Assembly (NCBI GenBank): GCA_965222745.1
Contig: CBDCUW010000005.1
Coordinates: 2,914,001-2,978,000, forward strand
DNA: 64,000 bases
Direction of reading: 5' to 3'
Source of the DNA: CBDCUW01 sp965222745
GTDB lineage: Bacteria > Planctomycetota > Planctomycetia > Pirellulales > Pirellulaceae
The translations under genes were made by a program, and so were the position numbers. Below the pieces are notes generated by a model. That model searched no databases. It had not been told where the DNA came from and worked only from the letters and a program-made list of their open reading frames with translations. Below, piece after piece: positions 1 to 8,925 of the stretch (within the stretch, counting starts at the first letter, position 1; every line of letters starts with the position of its first letter).

Positions 1-18
1 GGGACAGGCCGGCCTACG
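1..18. repeat. Truncated type A repeat arm at window edge
   Basis: The first bases read GGGACAGGCCGGCCTACGG. This closely matches the right arm of the type A hairpins (compare the copy ending near 25798). The left arm would lie outside the window. The remaining bases up to the first gene at 252 show no gene or regulatory signal that I can recognise. Confidence 0.4.
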
Positions 19-251
19 GCGAACTGCCACGCCCTGTTGCCGCGCCCCATTGGACCCAACGTGCGATCAGAATTCGCTGCGGAAGCTTGCAAACGGTTGC
101 TCGGACCGGTTGTGTCGGTTGTTCAACCTGCTTTCATCTTGCCGCTGCTGCGGTTGGCTCGCGATCGTTTCGAGAAGCCGCTTTTTCGACCTAAGCTTTC
201 GATGCGGAATTCCCCTGCTGTGTAAAGACAACCTTGATTCGAGACGAGCTG

Positions 252-995
252 ATGAGACGACGATCCCTGCACCGTGCCTGCGGCGTTCTTTTTGTGGCTG
301 CCGCTTGTTGCGCGACGACCGGTTGCGGCAAGGTTGCCAAGATGGCGTTGAAGGGCACGTTGGAAAATGTCGGTGCCGAAATCGTCGATAACTCGTCAGA
401 CGATTCCATCAGGCAGATGTTTGAACAGGCCGATGCCCTTTGCCCGACTCGAATGGATGCCTACACGACGCTGGAAAGCGTCAAGATGATCGACGACCGG
501 CGGGTTGAATTTCGTTATCAAGTGAACAACGAAGGAAAAAACCTGGCACGGAGATTCAACAAAGATCTATTGCGAAAAGCGGCTGTCGATCACATGAAAG
601 GGAACGCCATGGCGATGGCGATCGCCAAACGTGATTTGTCGGTCGAACACATTTATGAAGATGTCTTCGGCGGACACATTTTGTCCTACACGATCAACAA
701 ACAGGTTTTGGCGGGCAACGACTATCCGACGGGCGACCGGCGCACCAATCCGTTCAACGTCCAGACGGTCAAGGCCGACCCGAAAGATCAAGTCAACGTG
801 AAAAACGAGAAGCCTGCCGACGAGGAAACCGAACCGGCAGCTTCCTCCGCCACCCCCGACCTGAACGCTCCGCTGGTCGAGCCGCCGGCCGAGATCGAGC
901 CGCCGAAACCGGAACTGCCGCAGCAGATCCAACCTCAAAAGCGAACCAAAGAGAATCCAGCAGGCGTCCAGTCGAATCCCTTTTTTGACGCTTAG
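252..995 (+). CDS. Putative lipoprotein of unknown function
   Basis: A protein of 247 residues. I chose the ATG at 252 over an in-frame TTG at 234, because it places a basic n-region (MRRR) directly before a hydrophobic stretch and a lipobox ending ATTGC, about 24 residues in. This predicts lipidation and export. The middle (residues about 50-165) looks globular with mixed charge. The last about 80 residues are rich in Pro, Glu and Gln and probably disordered. I recognise no catalytic motif or named domain. It stands alone: downstream, after a type A hairpin, lies the convergent proS. The 3-prime hairpin could act as its transcription end. Confidence 0.7.
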   Translation: MRRRSLHRACGVLFVAAACCATTGCGKVAKMALKGTLENVGAEIVDNSSDDSIRQMFEQADALCPTRMDAYTTLESVKMIDDRRVEFRYQVNNEGKNLARRFNKDLLRKAAVDHMKGNAMAMAIAKRDLSVEHIYEDVFGGHILSYTINKQVLAGNDYPTGDRRTNPFNVQTVKADPKDQVNVKNEKPADEETEPAASSATPDLNAPLVEPPAEIEPPKPELPQQIQPQKRTKENPAGVQSNPFFDA

Positions 996-1001
996 TTCCT
1001 C

Positions 1002-1066
1002 GTAGGCCGACTTGTCCCCAAGTCGGCAAGTTCCAGGATCGCCGACTTGGGGACAAGTCGGCCTAC
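1002..1066. repeat. Type A palindromic repeat, complete copy
   Basis: Two 26-bp arms, 1002-1027 and 1041-1066, are perfect inverted copies separated by 13 bases; the left arm starts GTAGGCCGACTTGTCC. It lies 7 bp after the lipoprotein stop and 20 bp before the end of the convergent proS gene, so it could act as a bidirectional terminator, although no T-run follows. This is the cleanest type A copy in the window. Confidence 0.85.
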
Positions 1067-1085
1067 AACGGTATCTGGAAACACC

Positions 1086-2594
1086 CTAATAGGCTTTGGC
1101 AAAGATCGCTCTTTTGTCGGCCGGTTGGCCGGTGAAGAAACAGGTCCCCGGATCGGCATTGTCATCCCGTGGGATGCATCGGACGGTGACCTTTAGCTCT
1201 TTCAGCAACGGTTCCAGCGCCGATTCGTCTGAAAAATGGCAATGAGCGAATCCGCCGTGGATTTCATTTTCGTCTTCAGACATGAAGAAATCTCGGAAGT
1301 CGGATTCGTTGTCGATGTCGCAAGTATTCTCCTTGCGCAACGTCAAGGCTCGGTCAAAGAGCGCCTGCTGCATCTCTTCCAACATTCCGCCGATCGACGC
1401 GACCAGTTGGTCGCGTGAAATGCCGACGCTTTTTGGCTGATCGCGGCGGCCCATGAAGACGGAATTCTTTTCGATGTCCTTGGGACCAACCTCCAATCGA
1501 ATCGGCACGCCCCTTTTGACGTGGTACCACTTCTTCTCGCCGCCTCGGATGTCGCGGTCGTCGATTTCGACTCGCACCGCCGCGCCGGCAAACTGCTGGC
1601 TCGCCAATTCTTCTCGCAGCGATTGGACGTACGCCATCACTTCACTGCGACTGGCATCGTCGCGGTAGATCGGCAGGATCACAACGTGAGCCGGTGCCAG
1701 CCTGGGTGGCAGGACCAGCCCGTCATCGTCGCTGTGGGTCATGATCAAGGCACCGACCAGACGAGTGGAAACACCCCAGCTGGTGGTCCACGCGTATTCG
1801 CGCTGGCCACTTTCAGCTTGAAACATGATCTCTTGCGCTTTCGAAAAATTCTGTCCCAGAAAATGACTGGTGCCGGCCTGCAGTGCTTTGCGGTCCTGCA
1901 TCATGGCCTCGATCGAAAGCGTCTCAACGGCACCGGGGAATCTTTCCGCGGGCGTTTTGCTGCCAATGACCACCGGCATCGCCATCCAGTTTTCCGCAAA
2001 ATCGGCATAGACGTCGATCATCCGCTCCGTCTCTTCGATCGCTTCTTGATCGGTTGCATGAACCGTATGCCCTTCTTGCCACAAAAACTCGGCAGTTCGC
2101 AAAAACATCCGGGTTCTCATTTCCCAGCGAACCACGTTGGCCCACTGGTTGATCAGAATCGGCAAATCACGATGACTCTGCACCCACTTGGCATAAGTCG
2201 CGCCGATGATCGTTTCGCTGGTCGGGCGCACAATCAGCGGCTCTTCCAATTGGCCGGCTGGCCGCAGGCCACCATCGGGATCGGGCTCCAGCCGGTGATG
2301 AGTCACCACGGCGCATTCCTTGGCAAACCCCTCCACGTGCTCCGCCTCTTTTTCCAGAAAACTCATCGGAATGAAGAGCGGAAAGTAGGCGTTCTGGTGC
2401 CCGGTTGCTTTGAACATGTCGTCGAGGGCACGTTGCATGTTTTCCCAAAGCCGGTATCCCCACGGCTTGATCACCATGCATCCGCGCACCGGCGAATTTT
2501 CCGCCAAATCGGAGGCGCGAATCACTTGCTGATACCACTCGGGATAATCTTCGCTGCGAGTCGGGCTGATCGCTGTCTTGGGAGCTTTTGCCAT
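1086..2594 (-). CDS. proS: Prolyl-tRNA synthetase, archaeal/eukaryal type
   Basis: Charges tRNA-Pro with proline in the cytoplasm. The 502-residue protein is a class II synthetase of the ProS type 3 group: it opens with SPTRSEDYPEWYQQV, has motif 2 around VVRWEMRTRMFLRTAEF, motif 3 around GLVLPPRLAP, and ends in the C-terminal domain with the terminal tyrosine (RAIFAKAY) typical of this group. The editing insertion of the usual bacterial ProRS is absent. The start is ATG at 2594 (MAKAPKTA); the open frame continues 36 codons further upstream but that part lacks family similarity. It lies downstream of flgE on the same strand, separated by a REP-like palindrome, so it may be independent of the flagellar operon. 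Confidence 0.95.
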   Translation of the reverse strand: MAKAPKTAISPTRSEDYPEWYQQVIRASDLAENSPVRGCMVIKPWGYRLWENMQRALDDMFKATGHQNAYFPLFIPMSFLEKEAEHVEGFAKECAVVTHHRLEPDPDGGLRPAGQLEEPLIVRPTSETIIGATYAKWVQSHRDLPILINQWANVVRWEMRTRMFLRTAEFLWQEGHTVHATDQEAIEETERMIDVYADFAENWMAMPVVIGSKTPAERFPGAVETLSIEAMMQDRKALQAGTSHFLGQNFSKAQEIMFQAESGQREYAWTTSWGVSTRLVGALIMTHSDDDGLVLPPRLAPAHVVILPIYRDDASRSEVMAYVQSLREELASQQFAGAAVRVEIDDRDIRGGEKKWYHVKRGVPIRLEVGPKDIEKNSVFMGRRDQPKSVGISRDQLVASIGGMLEEMQQALFDRALTLRKENTCDIDNESDFRDFFMSEDENEIHGGFAHCHFSDESALEPLLKELKVTVRCIPRDDNADPGTCFFTGQPADKRAIFAKAY

Positions 2595-2724
2595 GATTCC
2601 AGGTAGGTTGTGAGCCGGCTTGCTGAAAAGAACAGACGCAATTCTGCGCTCTGAGCCGTCGCTGACTAGTAGGGTGCCGCCGCTTGCACCCGGCAGCAGC
2701 AAGACTCACCTCGACCCTGCGGCG

Positions 2725-2752
2725 CCAAAAAAGGCTCCTGACCCCTTTTTTA
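2725..2752. repeat. REP-like palindrome with GGGGTCAGGAGCC core
   Basis: CCAAAAAAGGCTCCTGACCCCTTTTTT forms an imperfect palindrome: a run of A, a GGCTCC/GACCCC core and a run of T. It sits 12 bp after the flgE stop on the flgE strand. Such elements resemble REP sequences mobilised by TnpA-REP (RAYT) transposases, and with the T-run it could also terminate flgE transcription. It is related to the larger element at 15567-15664. Confidence 0.6.
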
Positions 2753-2763
2753 TGGAGCGAATG

Positions 2764-5199
2764 CTATCGTCGCAGGTTCAGCAGTTCGTCAAGCAACTGC
2801 TGGCTGGTGGTGATCACCCGGCTGTTACCGCGATACTGCGTGCTGGCCAGCACCAGTTCGACCAAGTCGCGTCCGATATCGGTGTTACTCAATTCCAAAG
2901 CACCACCGATGATGCTGCCGATGCCGTTTTCGCCCGGTGCGCCCTGAACCGGCAAACCGGTATTGATTCCCTTGGCAAACAGATTCAACCCGCGAGCTTC
3001 CAGGCCGACCGGATTGGCGAACCGCGCCAATTGCAATTGGCCCAAATCGCGAGTCACCCCGTTGCTGAACACACCACGAATGGTGCCATTTTCGCCCACC
3101 ACAAAACTGTTCAACACTCCCGGCTCGCTGCCGTCTTGGCGAGTGGCCGCGAGACTGGATTCTAGCGTGGCCAAACCCGACACAAGATCGAAGTCCAAAT
3201 CAAATTGCAACGGCGTCACACTCGGCACGCCGTGGCGGTCGATGGCAATTCGATCGTTGGTCGCGGTGACGAAGTTTCCGTTCCCGTCAAATTGCAGTAG
3301 ACCCGTTCCGACGGCAACACTGGTTCCCGAAAGAGGCTGGTTGTCGGGGCTATCGGCGTACCAACGATAGATGGTTTCCTCGTCGGTACGATTTTCCAAT
3401 GTTGCGGTGACTCGCACATTGATCGGCACGCCAAGCGAATCGTAGACGATGAAATCGCTTGCCGCACTTTGCCCAGCCGCCTCTTGAACCACCCCGAATC
3501 CAAGATTCGGCGTGGTCACCTCGCCCAAGTCTGTCTCGATACGAAAAGCGGCCAGGTCGATTTCCAACGCGTTGAGTTCGCCGGTGTTGCTGACGAATCG
3601 CAATGAACCGTTTTGAATGTAACCGCCGGGCACAAGCGAACCGGTCTCACCGGGAATATTGTTCTCCGAGGCAAGGATCGGGTTCTGCGAATCCAACTGA
3701 AGGCTCTGGATACCCGATGCTGATTCGATGAAGTCAAGCAAGTCCTGAACCGTCGAGGTCGTTGTGATTTCGAAATCTTTCGTACCCAGGGCGCGGCCGC
3801 CTTTGCGACCGGTGTAACTGAGCGTTCCAACCTGAAAAGCGTTCTGATAAACATTGCCGTCGCGTTTCAGGACATCGGTAAGCAGCGTGCTGCTGTTGAT
3901 TGTCGGCCCGTCCAAATCGATCAACTGGTTACCGGCAACGCTCAAGTCGGCGATTTCCGCGTCGGATCGCGAATCGGTGTAGACCGTTCCGGGCGCGACG
4001 GTGTCGACCAAATAGAAATTGTTTTGGTCACCCGCCAGATTTCGATAGATGCGCACTTCGTCGTAGGGAGGAAAACCATCGCCGGGAGCTGGCGTGGGTG
4101 GCGTCGGAAAATTCGATAGCGAGATGCGGCCGTTGACCACGTTCTGAGGGCCGATCAACACGCTCGGACGGCTTTCGACTTCACCAGCACGATGGTACGT
4201 CACCATGTAGGTGTAGTTACCGGTCAACACTTCGTCGTTCAGGGGAACGGCCGAAAGCGGAGTCGTCCCGTCGTCAACAAAGGTGCCACCGGCTGCTGTC
4301 GAACCGAGGAAAAAGAAGTCCGATCCGTTCGGCCCGGTGCGGTAGACGTTGACCGTTGGATAGTCGCCCGAAGGTTCGGCAGGAAGGCTATCCAGCTGAA
4401 CCCGGCCTCCCGTTCCCACGGTGATACTGATCGAGGCGCTAGGGGTTGATTCGTTTCCACTGGAATCGACCAGCGCCACACGATACTGAAACGATCCCGC
4501 CGGCAACGTTCCCACACCTGAGTTGTCCACCGTGATTCCCCCCGTATCCGAAAGGGGCGCGATCCCAAGCGAGATCCCCGATGCATCCGGTCGCGGAACC
4601 TGCGCATCGCCCAGTGTCACCGACTCGATCACTTGCGAAACAGTCGCTAAGTCACCTTCAGGAGTGAGCGTGCCTTCGAATGTGACATTTTCGGTCGCCT
4701 TGGCAACACTTTCAGTTCCCAGCGGCACCGTCAGCGGCACCAGCGTTGACTCCTGCAGACGGAATTGTTCGTCGACGCCGTATCCCAACAATCGCTGGCC
4801 AGTGGCGTTGACCAATTCGGCGTCGCTGTTGAGTTTGAAAATTCCGTTTCGCGTGTAGAGACGCTCGGAGTCGGCACCTTCAACGATGAAAAATCCGTCA
4901 CCCTGAATGGCCAAGTCCGAAGTACTGCTGCTGATTTCAATCGTGCCTTGATTGTGGTTGGCAGCGATTTCCGCAATCTGGACACCCAAACCAATCTGGC
5001 GAGGATTATTGCCGCCATTGTTCTCCGTCGGTCCGGCACCCAAAGAAAGGGTCTGCAGAAATTGAGTGCCAAAGATAACGTCCGATGACTTGAACCCGAC
5101 CGTTTGCGAATTAGCCAGGTTGTTGCCGATCACATCGATCTGTGTTTCGGCGGCGCTCAGCCCCGTCAGGGCGGTGGTCAAGGCGGATGTCAATCCCAT
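2764..5199 (-). CDS. flgE: Flagellar hook protein FlgE, enlarged
   Basis: Forms the universal joint between rod and filament; exported through the flagellar type III system. The N-terminus (residues 1-40, with IDVIGNNLANSQTVGFKSS) is the conserved rod/hook D0 signature, residues 90-120 (DLAIQGDGFFIV) are the next hallmark, and the last 40 residues (NTDIGRDLVELVLAST..) are the matching C-terminal helix. At 811 residues it is about twice the enterobacterial length. The extra mass includes two tandem, mutually similar beta-rich repeats at residues about 237-318 and 328-418. A GGAG lies upstream of the ATG. It follows flgD by 134 bp and is the last flagellar gene of the cluster. Confidence 0.95.
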   Translation of the reverse strand: MGLTSALTTALTGLSAAETQIDVIGNNLANSQTVGFKSSDVIFGTQFLQTLSLGAGPTENNGGNNPRQIGLGVQIAEIAANHNQGTIEISSSTSDLAIQGDGFFIVEGADSERLYTRNGIFKLNSDAELVNATGQRLLGYGVDEQFRLQESTLVPLTVPLGTESVAKATENVTFEGTLTPEGDLATVSQVIESVTLGDAQVPRPDASGISLGIAPLSDTGGITVDNSGVGTLPAGSFQYRVALVDSSGNESTPSASISITVGTGGRVQLDSLPAEPSGDYPTVNVYRTGPNGSDFFFLGSTAAGGTFVDDGTTPLSAVPLNDEVLTGNYTYMVTYHRAGEVESRPSVLIGPQNVVNGRISLSNFPTPPTPAPGDGFPPYDEVRIYRNLAGDQNNFYLVDTVAPGTVYTDSRSDAEIADLSVAGNQLIDLDGPTINSSTLLTDVLKRDGNVYQNAFQVGTLSYTGRKGGRALGTKDFEITTTSTVQDLLDFIESASGIQSLQLDSQNPILASENNIPGETGSLVPGGYIQNGSLRFVSNTGELNALEIDLAAFRIETDLGEVTTPNLGFGVVQEAAGQSAASDFIVYDSLGVPINVRVTATLENRTDEETIYRWYADSPDNQPLSGTSVAVGTGLLQFDGNGNFVTATNDRIAIDRHGVPSVTPLQFDLDFDLVSGLATLESSLAATRQDGSEPGVLNSFVVGENGTIRGVFSNGVTRDLGQLQLARFANPVGLEARGLNLFAKGINTGLPVQGAPGENGIGSIIGGALELSNTDIGRDLVELVLASTQYRGNSRVITTSQQLLDELLNLRR

Positions 5200-5333
5200 C
5201 GGTATTGGGCTCCAGCGTCGTGATCAAGCAGCTTTGTTGATCCCAACCCCTGTCCGCACTTGACGATCAAGTTCAGACAAAGAGTGCCGGCCCTTTTGCG
5301 TTGCGAGCCCGCGCTGCTGGTAATCGACAAAGT

Positions 5334-5780
5334 CTACCCAGTTTGAATTTCCCGGATGTTCTTTATGTCCATCGTCCTTTCACCCACGTGAACTTTGACC
5401 GAACGTGAATTGTTCTCGCTGTCCGTTTCGACCGTGATGCGGTCGACCACTCCATCGACAACGCTAGCATCATCGGCCAAGCCGTTGACTTGACGGCCGA
5501 TCAGCCCGCTGGCGGTGACCAATTCCTGGCTGGCAGAAAGATTCGACAAGGTTTGAGTCAATTGGTCGGTCGCGCCGATTTCGCGAATCTGCCCAATCTG
5601 CTGCACCATCTCGCTGTTGTCCATCGGATCCAGCGGATCCTGATTCTGCAGTTCGCTGATCAACAGTTTCAGGAACGAATCGATATCCAGCTCGTTGTAG
5701 CTGTCGTTGGTTCCACCAGCCTGCGCTGCGGCCTGCCGGGCCGTGAATTCTGCGGACGCAGCTTGTCCGATTTGCGACAT
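5334..5780 (-). CDS. flgD: Flagellar hook assembly scaffold FlgD
   Basis: Caps the growing hook and is needed for FlgE polymerisation. The 148-residue protein has the conserved FlgD N-terminal block (DSFLKLLISELQNQDPLDPMD at about residues 33-53, then NSEMVQQIGQIREI), and a short C-terminal part (GLIGRQVNGL..) that holds only a reduced version of the Tudor/FnIII domains of longer FlgD proteins. It lies between fliK and flgE on the same strand, the usual order for hook assembly genes. The 134 bp before flgE show no repeat or terminator. Confidence 0.93.
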   Translation of the reverse strand: MSQIGQAASAEFTARQAAAQAGGTNDSYNELDIDSFLKLLISELQNQDPLDPMDNSEMVQQIGQIREIGATDQLTQTLSNLSASQELVTASGLIGRQVNGLADDASVVDGVVDRITVETDSENNSRSVKVHVGERTMDIKNIREIQTG

Positions 5781-5892
5781 CGCGAACTTTCGGAGTAGGA
5801 GGAGAAATTCTTAATCTAATTTCTAAGGCGAGCCACGTTGTAGCCTTCGCATGTTGTTTGGTGCGAGGCCAATCACCTCCGGGTAGCGAAAG

Positions 5893-7446
5893 TTACAGTC
5901 GAAGGTCGACACCCGAACCGACGGTTGTTCCGATTCGATCTTCCGTCTTTTCTTGCGGTGAAACCGATTGTGAAACTGTTTCGCGATCCCCGCCGAAAGG
6001 TTGATGGTGCGATCGGTCCTGGCGGCGGTGCTGCTGGTCTGGATGTTGGTTGGAAAATCGGCCGTCCAAATGGGATTCGTTTCCTTCGGTCTCGATGTCA
6101 ATTCGTTCGACTTGCATTCCGAACGATTCGAGCCGTTGGCGCAGATCGGTCAAATGCTCCCGGAGTATCGAACTTGCCGCTTCTGTCTCGGCTACCACTC
6201 GAGCGTTCAACTGTCGGCCTGCGATTCGCATTTCGACTCGAACCGTCCCCAATTCAGCTGGGGCCAGCCGCAAGCGGACGACGCCCCCTTCGGGCCCCAG
6301 ATGCTGGAAAGCCTTGCTGACCCGCTGGATCAGTTTGGCACGGTTGACCGCTTCGGAGGCGCGATTGTCGGCTGACTTGGACGTCTTCGAATTCGCCTTG
6401 CCATCCCCTTTGCCCGCGCCAGCGACTTCAGCGGCGCCCGAAACGCTGCCTGTTGCAACCCGGTTGCCAGCACTGGCGGAAAACGTGCTGCTGGTGACCG
6501 GGTTGGATGTTGTCTGCGGCGCCGCCGCGGAAATTGCACTGGCCACGCGTCGCGACGATGATGCGACGGTCGCCGGCGCTGGTTCGGGACGATGGTCTGC
6601 CGCCGCTTCGCCCTCCAGTTGGCCGAGTGCGAATTCAACCCGGCCAGCCGATGTCGGCTTTGCGGACGGTTCTTTCAGCGCAGGTGTTCCTTCGGCATTC
6701 TGCAGACGCGGCAAACGTCGATCGCGACGACGTCGCCGACTGTCATCCTGAGGCTCGTCAGAAATTGGCGAAGCCAACCCAACACCATCGGCATTTGCCT
6801 CCGGCTTCACCTGGTTACCGGCAGGATCCTTAGCCTGATCATGGCGATGTTGGATTTCGGGACCGTCCACGTTCAGCTGCTGCTGGGCATCGGAGCGGCG
6901 ATCATTTCGCTCGTTATGATCTTGCGTGCCGACCGTCGGTGTTTCAACGATCGGTGCGGAGCCCGTTTCCGTTTTGGCAACGTCAGATTGCACTGCCACC
7001 GGTTGTGCAACCACTTCATCCGTGTTGGCAACAGGCAGACCAAAAACCTCGGCCTCATGTTCCGATTGTCCTCCGTCTGAATCGATCGGTTCGGTCGGCG
7101 CGACGACGTTGGCGTCAGCGATCGTTAGCGACGAATCGTCGACCACCGGTTCGATCACGTCGAGTTTCACATCATCGGTTTCACCGGCACCATCAGCTGT
7201 TTCGGTATCGGGCTGATGATGATTCTGGTCCGAAGAGACGTCGGCATCGACCTGGTCTTCGACAGCAACTTTGGGTGACTGGGTGACCGCCATGCGAGCG
7301 AAAACTTCGGCAAAGGCATCCAACACACCGTCGTGCTGCAACAGCGGCGTGCCGGAAGAGCCCAGCGAGCGCAGTTTTTCGTGTGCGAGCGAAGTGATCG
7401 GCGCAGCGGCCTGCGCCGGCGAACTTGTCGCTTGAAGATCGGCCAT
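5893..7446 (-). CDS. fliK: Flagellar hook-length control protein FliK
   Basis: A secreted molecular ruler that stops hook growth and switches export specificity. It has 517 residues. The first about 370 are low-complexity, acidic and rich in Ala, Pro, Gln and Thr, as expected of the flexible ruler part. The folded C-terminal domain (about residues 375-460) carries the family pattern of a Leu-rich segment RLRLAPAELGTVRVEM followed by LTDLRQRLESFGMQVERIDI. The tail is rich in His and Gln. A GGGGGGAG lies close upstream of the ATG. Fast-evolving N-terminal sequence is normal for this family. Confidence 0.9.
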   Translation of the reverse strand: MADLQATSSPAQAAAPITSLAHEKLRSLGSSGTPLLQHDGVLDAFAEVFARMAVTQSPKVAVEDQVDADVSSDQNHHQPDTETADGAGETDDVKLDVIEPVVDDSSLTIADANVVAPTEPIDSDGGQSEHEAEVFGLPVANTDEVVAQPVAVQSDVAKTETGSAPIVETPTVGTQDHNERNDRRSDAQQQLNVDGPEIQHRHDQAKDPAGNQVKPEANADGVGLASPISDEPQDDSRRRRRDRRLPRLQNAEGTPALKEPSAKPTSAGRVEFALGQLEGEAAADHRPEPAPATVASSSRRVASAISAAAPQTTSNPVTSSTFSASAGNRVATGSVSGAAEVAGAGKGDGKANSKTSKSADNRASEAVNRAKLIQRVSKAFQHLGPEGGVVRLRLAPAELGTVRVEMRIAGRQLNARVVAETEAASSILREHLTDLRQRLESFGMQVERIDIETEGNESHLDGRFSNQHPDQQHRRQDRSHHQPFGGDRETVSQSVSPQEKTEDRIGTTVGSGVDLRL

Positions 7447-7504
7447 CCTCAGCTCCCCCCGAAGCTCTCAACGATCGAGACGCCCCGGGCTTGCCGAGGG
7501 GAGT

Positions 7505-8161
7505 TCAAAGATCGCTGCGTGCCTGATTGATCAGTGTTGTCATCGGTGATCCTTCGCCAATTCGGCGCAAGATCTCGGCAAGTTTGTCGGTTTCATCCTT
7601 GTTAACAAACTCCGCCAATATGTCTTTTCGTTTTTCGGTGGACATGGCTTGAACGATATTGACGACGTCATCAATTCTTTCATCGTCATACATTGTCAGA
7701 AGCTGTTCTTTTGCCTGATCCGCATCAAGTGACTGCAAAATCCTTTGCAAGTCCTTCAGCCCCTCCTCTTGGGCACCCTGCTTGAGTTCCGCCAACCGCC
7801 GATCGAACGCTTGTCGCCGTTCATCGAATCTTTCCACATTGACGGTCAAATCCGCTAGCATTTTGCTGATGTCGTCACGAAGTTCGTTTTGGCTTCGCAG
7901 CCGCATGTCCATATCCAGGCTGTCCATCTTGCGGGCGGCAAGAATTTCGTCGAAATCAGGCTGCTCGCGATCTTCGCTTTGCCGCAAGATTTGTTGCAAC
8001 CGATTGCCCGTGATATCGATTCCGTTCATCAGCGCGACCACTTTGGTCAGCGTGTCGCCGTTGACCGTTCCCTGGGTGACGAAATACCCCAGCAAGATCA
8101 CTTGCGTGATCACGGTGGCGACGCAGATGGCGACAAAGGCGTTAAGAAGCTTGGTGACCAT
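7505..8161 (-). CDS. MotE-like flagellar membrane protein
   Basis: A 218-residue protein with one N-terminal membrane anchor (residues about 5-27), a long charged alpha-helical or coiled-coil part (about 60-135) and a C-terminal domain (about 140-215). The latter contains the pattern YDDERIDDVVNIVQAMSTEKRKDILAE, similar to the MgtE-N/FliG-M-like helical domain found in MotE. MotE acts as a chaperone for the motor protein MotC in some bacteria; assigning that role here is inference. It overlaps the end of fliJ by 20 bp, which implies co-translation, and is followed by fliK. This fliJ-motE-fliK order is common in other phyla. Confidence 0.7.
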   Translation of the reverse strand: MVTKLLNAFVAICVATVITQVILLGYFVTQGTVNGDTLTKVVALMNGIDITGNRLQQILRQSEDREQPDFDEILAARKMDSLDMDMRLRSQNELRDDISKMLADLTVNVERFDERRQAFDRRLAELKQGAQEEGLKDLQRILQSLDADQAKEQLLTMYDDERIDDVVNIVQAMSTEKRKDILAEFVNKDETDKLAEILRRIGEGSPMTTLINQARSDL

Positions 8162-8612
8162 GGGATTTCTGTTGACGCAAGGTGGTGATTCGTCTGGCGG
8201 ATGCTTCGTCCGACTCGGTTTGTTCCTGATGGCGCCGTTGGGCGTCGTAGGCGGCGCGATCGTTTTCTTCTAAACGTTCAAATTTCTTCAGTTCTGATTC
8301 TGCTTCGATCAACCGCTGTTGGCGTCGGTCGAGTTCCTCGGTCAGCTGCCGGCGGGTTTCCTGCAGGGCATTGACGTCGGCTTGAAGCTGCATGTCATAT
8401 CGTCCGGTCGACAGCAGGCGGTCAACGGAAAGATCGCCGACTCGCGCGGATGTTCCCTGTTGTCGAAGTGATTCTTGCGATTGCCGGATTTCGGAAATTT
8501 GGGTGTCGATTCGATGAATCGCTTCGATCGCCTGTCCAACATCCGCCCCCGCCTCGTCGCGTTGACGACGACGAAGTTGCAGCAGTGCGTCAAATCGAAA
8601 CTGAAACGACAT
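8142..8612 (-). CDS. fliJ: Flagellar export protein FliJ
   Basis: A coiled-coil subunit of the export apparatus that links the FliI ATPase to the FlhA gate. The 156-residue protein opens with MSFQFRFDALLQLRRRQRDEA, the characteristic FliJ start (F.f.LqvLL..R...E), and is almost entirely predicted coiled coil with many Arg, Gln and Glu. I chose the ATG at 8612; the frame is open a further 29 codons, but that stretch is translated repeat DNA. It overlaps the MotE-like gene by 20 bp. A composite palindrome separates it from fliI. Confidence 0.88.
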   Translation of the reverse strand: MSFQFRFDALLQLRRRQRDEAGADVGQAIEAIHRIDTQISEIRQSQESLRQQGTSARVGDLSVDRLLSTGRYDMQLQADVNALQETRRQLTEELDRRQQRLIEAESELKKFERLEENDRAAYDAQRRHQEQTESDEASARRITTLRQQKSHGHQAS

Positions 8613-8925
8613 GGGTGGCAATCGACTCGCTCTCTTTTCGGTCTCTTGGTGTCTTTGTCCTTCGTGTGAGCCTCTTGCCGGCACCGGTGCGCTCAACAAA
8701 ATTCACACGAAGACACCAAGGTACGAAGGGTTTGTTCGGAAATAACTTCGTTGCTTGAATGACACCACTCGCAAGATCACCCTCCCTCTGGGAGGGTCGG
8801 ACGCGGTAGCGGCCGGGGAGGGCATGGTGTGAGAACCCTCTCCGGGCTCGAGAGCCCGACTCTCCCAGAGGGAGAGTGTTGTCAAATGACGAAGTTATTT
8901 CCAAACAAATCCTAAGTGATCGAAA
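8613..8925. repeat. Composite nested palindrome between fliJ and fliI
   Basis: This 313-bp gap has no gene. It contains three inverted repeats. One pairs 8660-8684 with 8700-8725 (core CTTGGTGTCTTTG/ACACCAAGG). A second has outer arms near 8731-8751 and 8888-8909 (TTTGTTCGGAAATAACTTCG against CGAAGTTATTTCCAAACAAA). Nested within it, 8780-8800 pairs with 8857-8878 around CCCTCTGGGAGGG/CTCCCAGAGGGAG. The layout suggests an inserted non-autonomous palindromic element inside the flagellar operon. Confidence 0.75.

Noticed and set aside
2725..2752. Insertion sequence end next to flgE
   Set aside because: Only a short palindrome is present, with no transposase, second end or target duplication; it is better described as REP-like.
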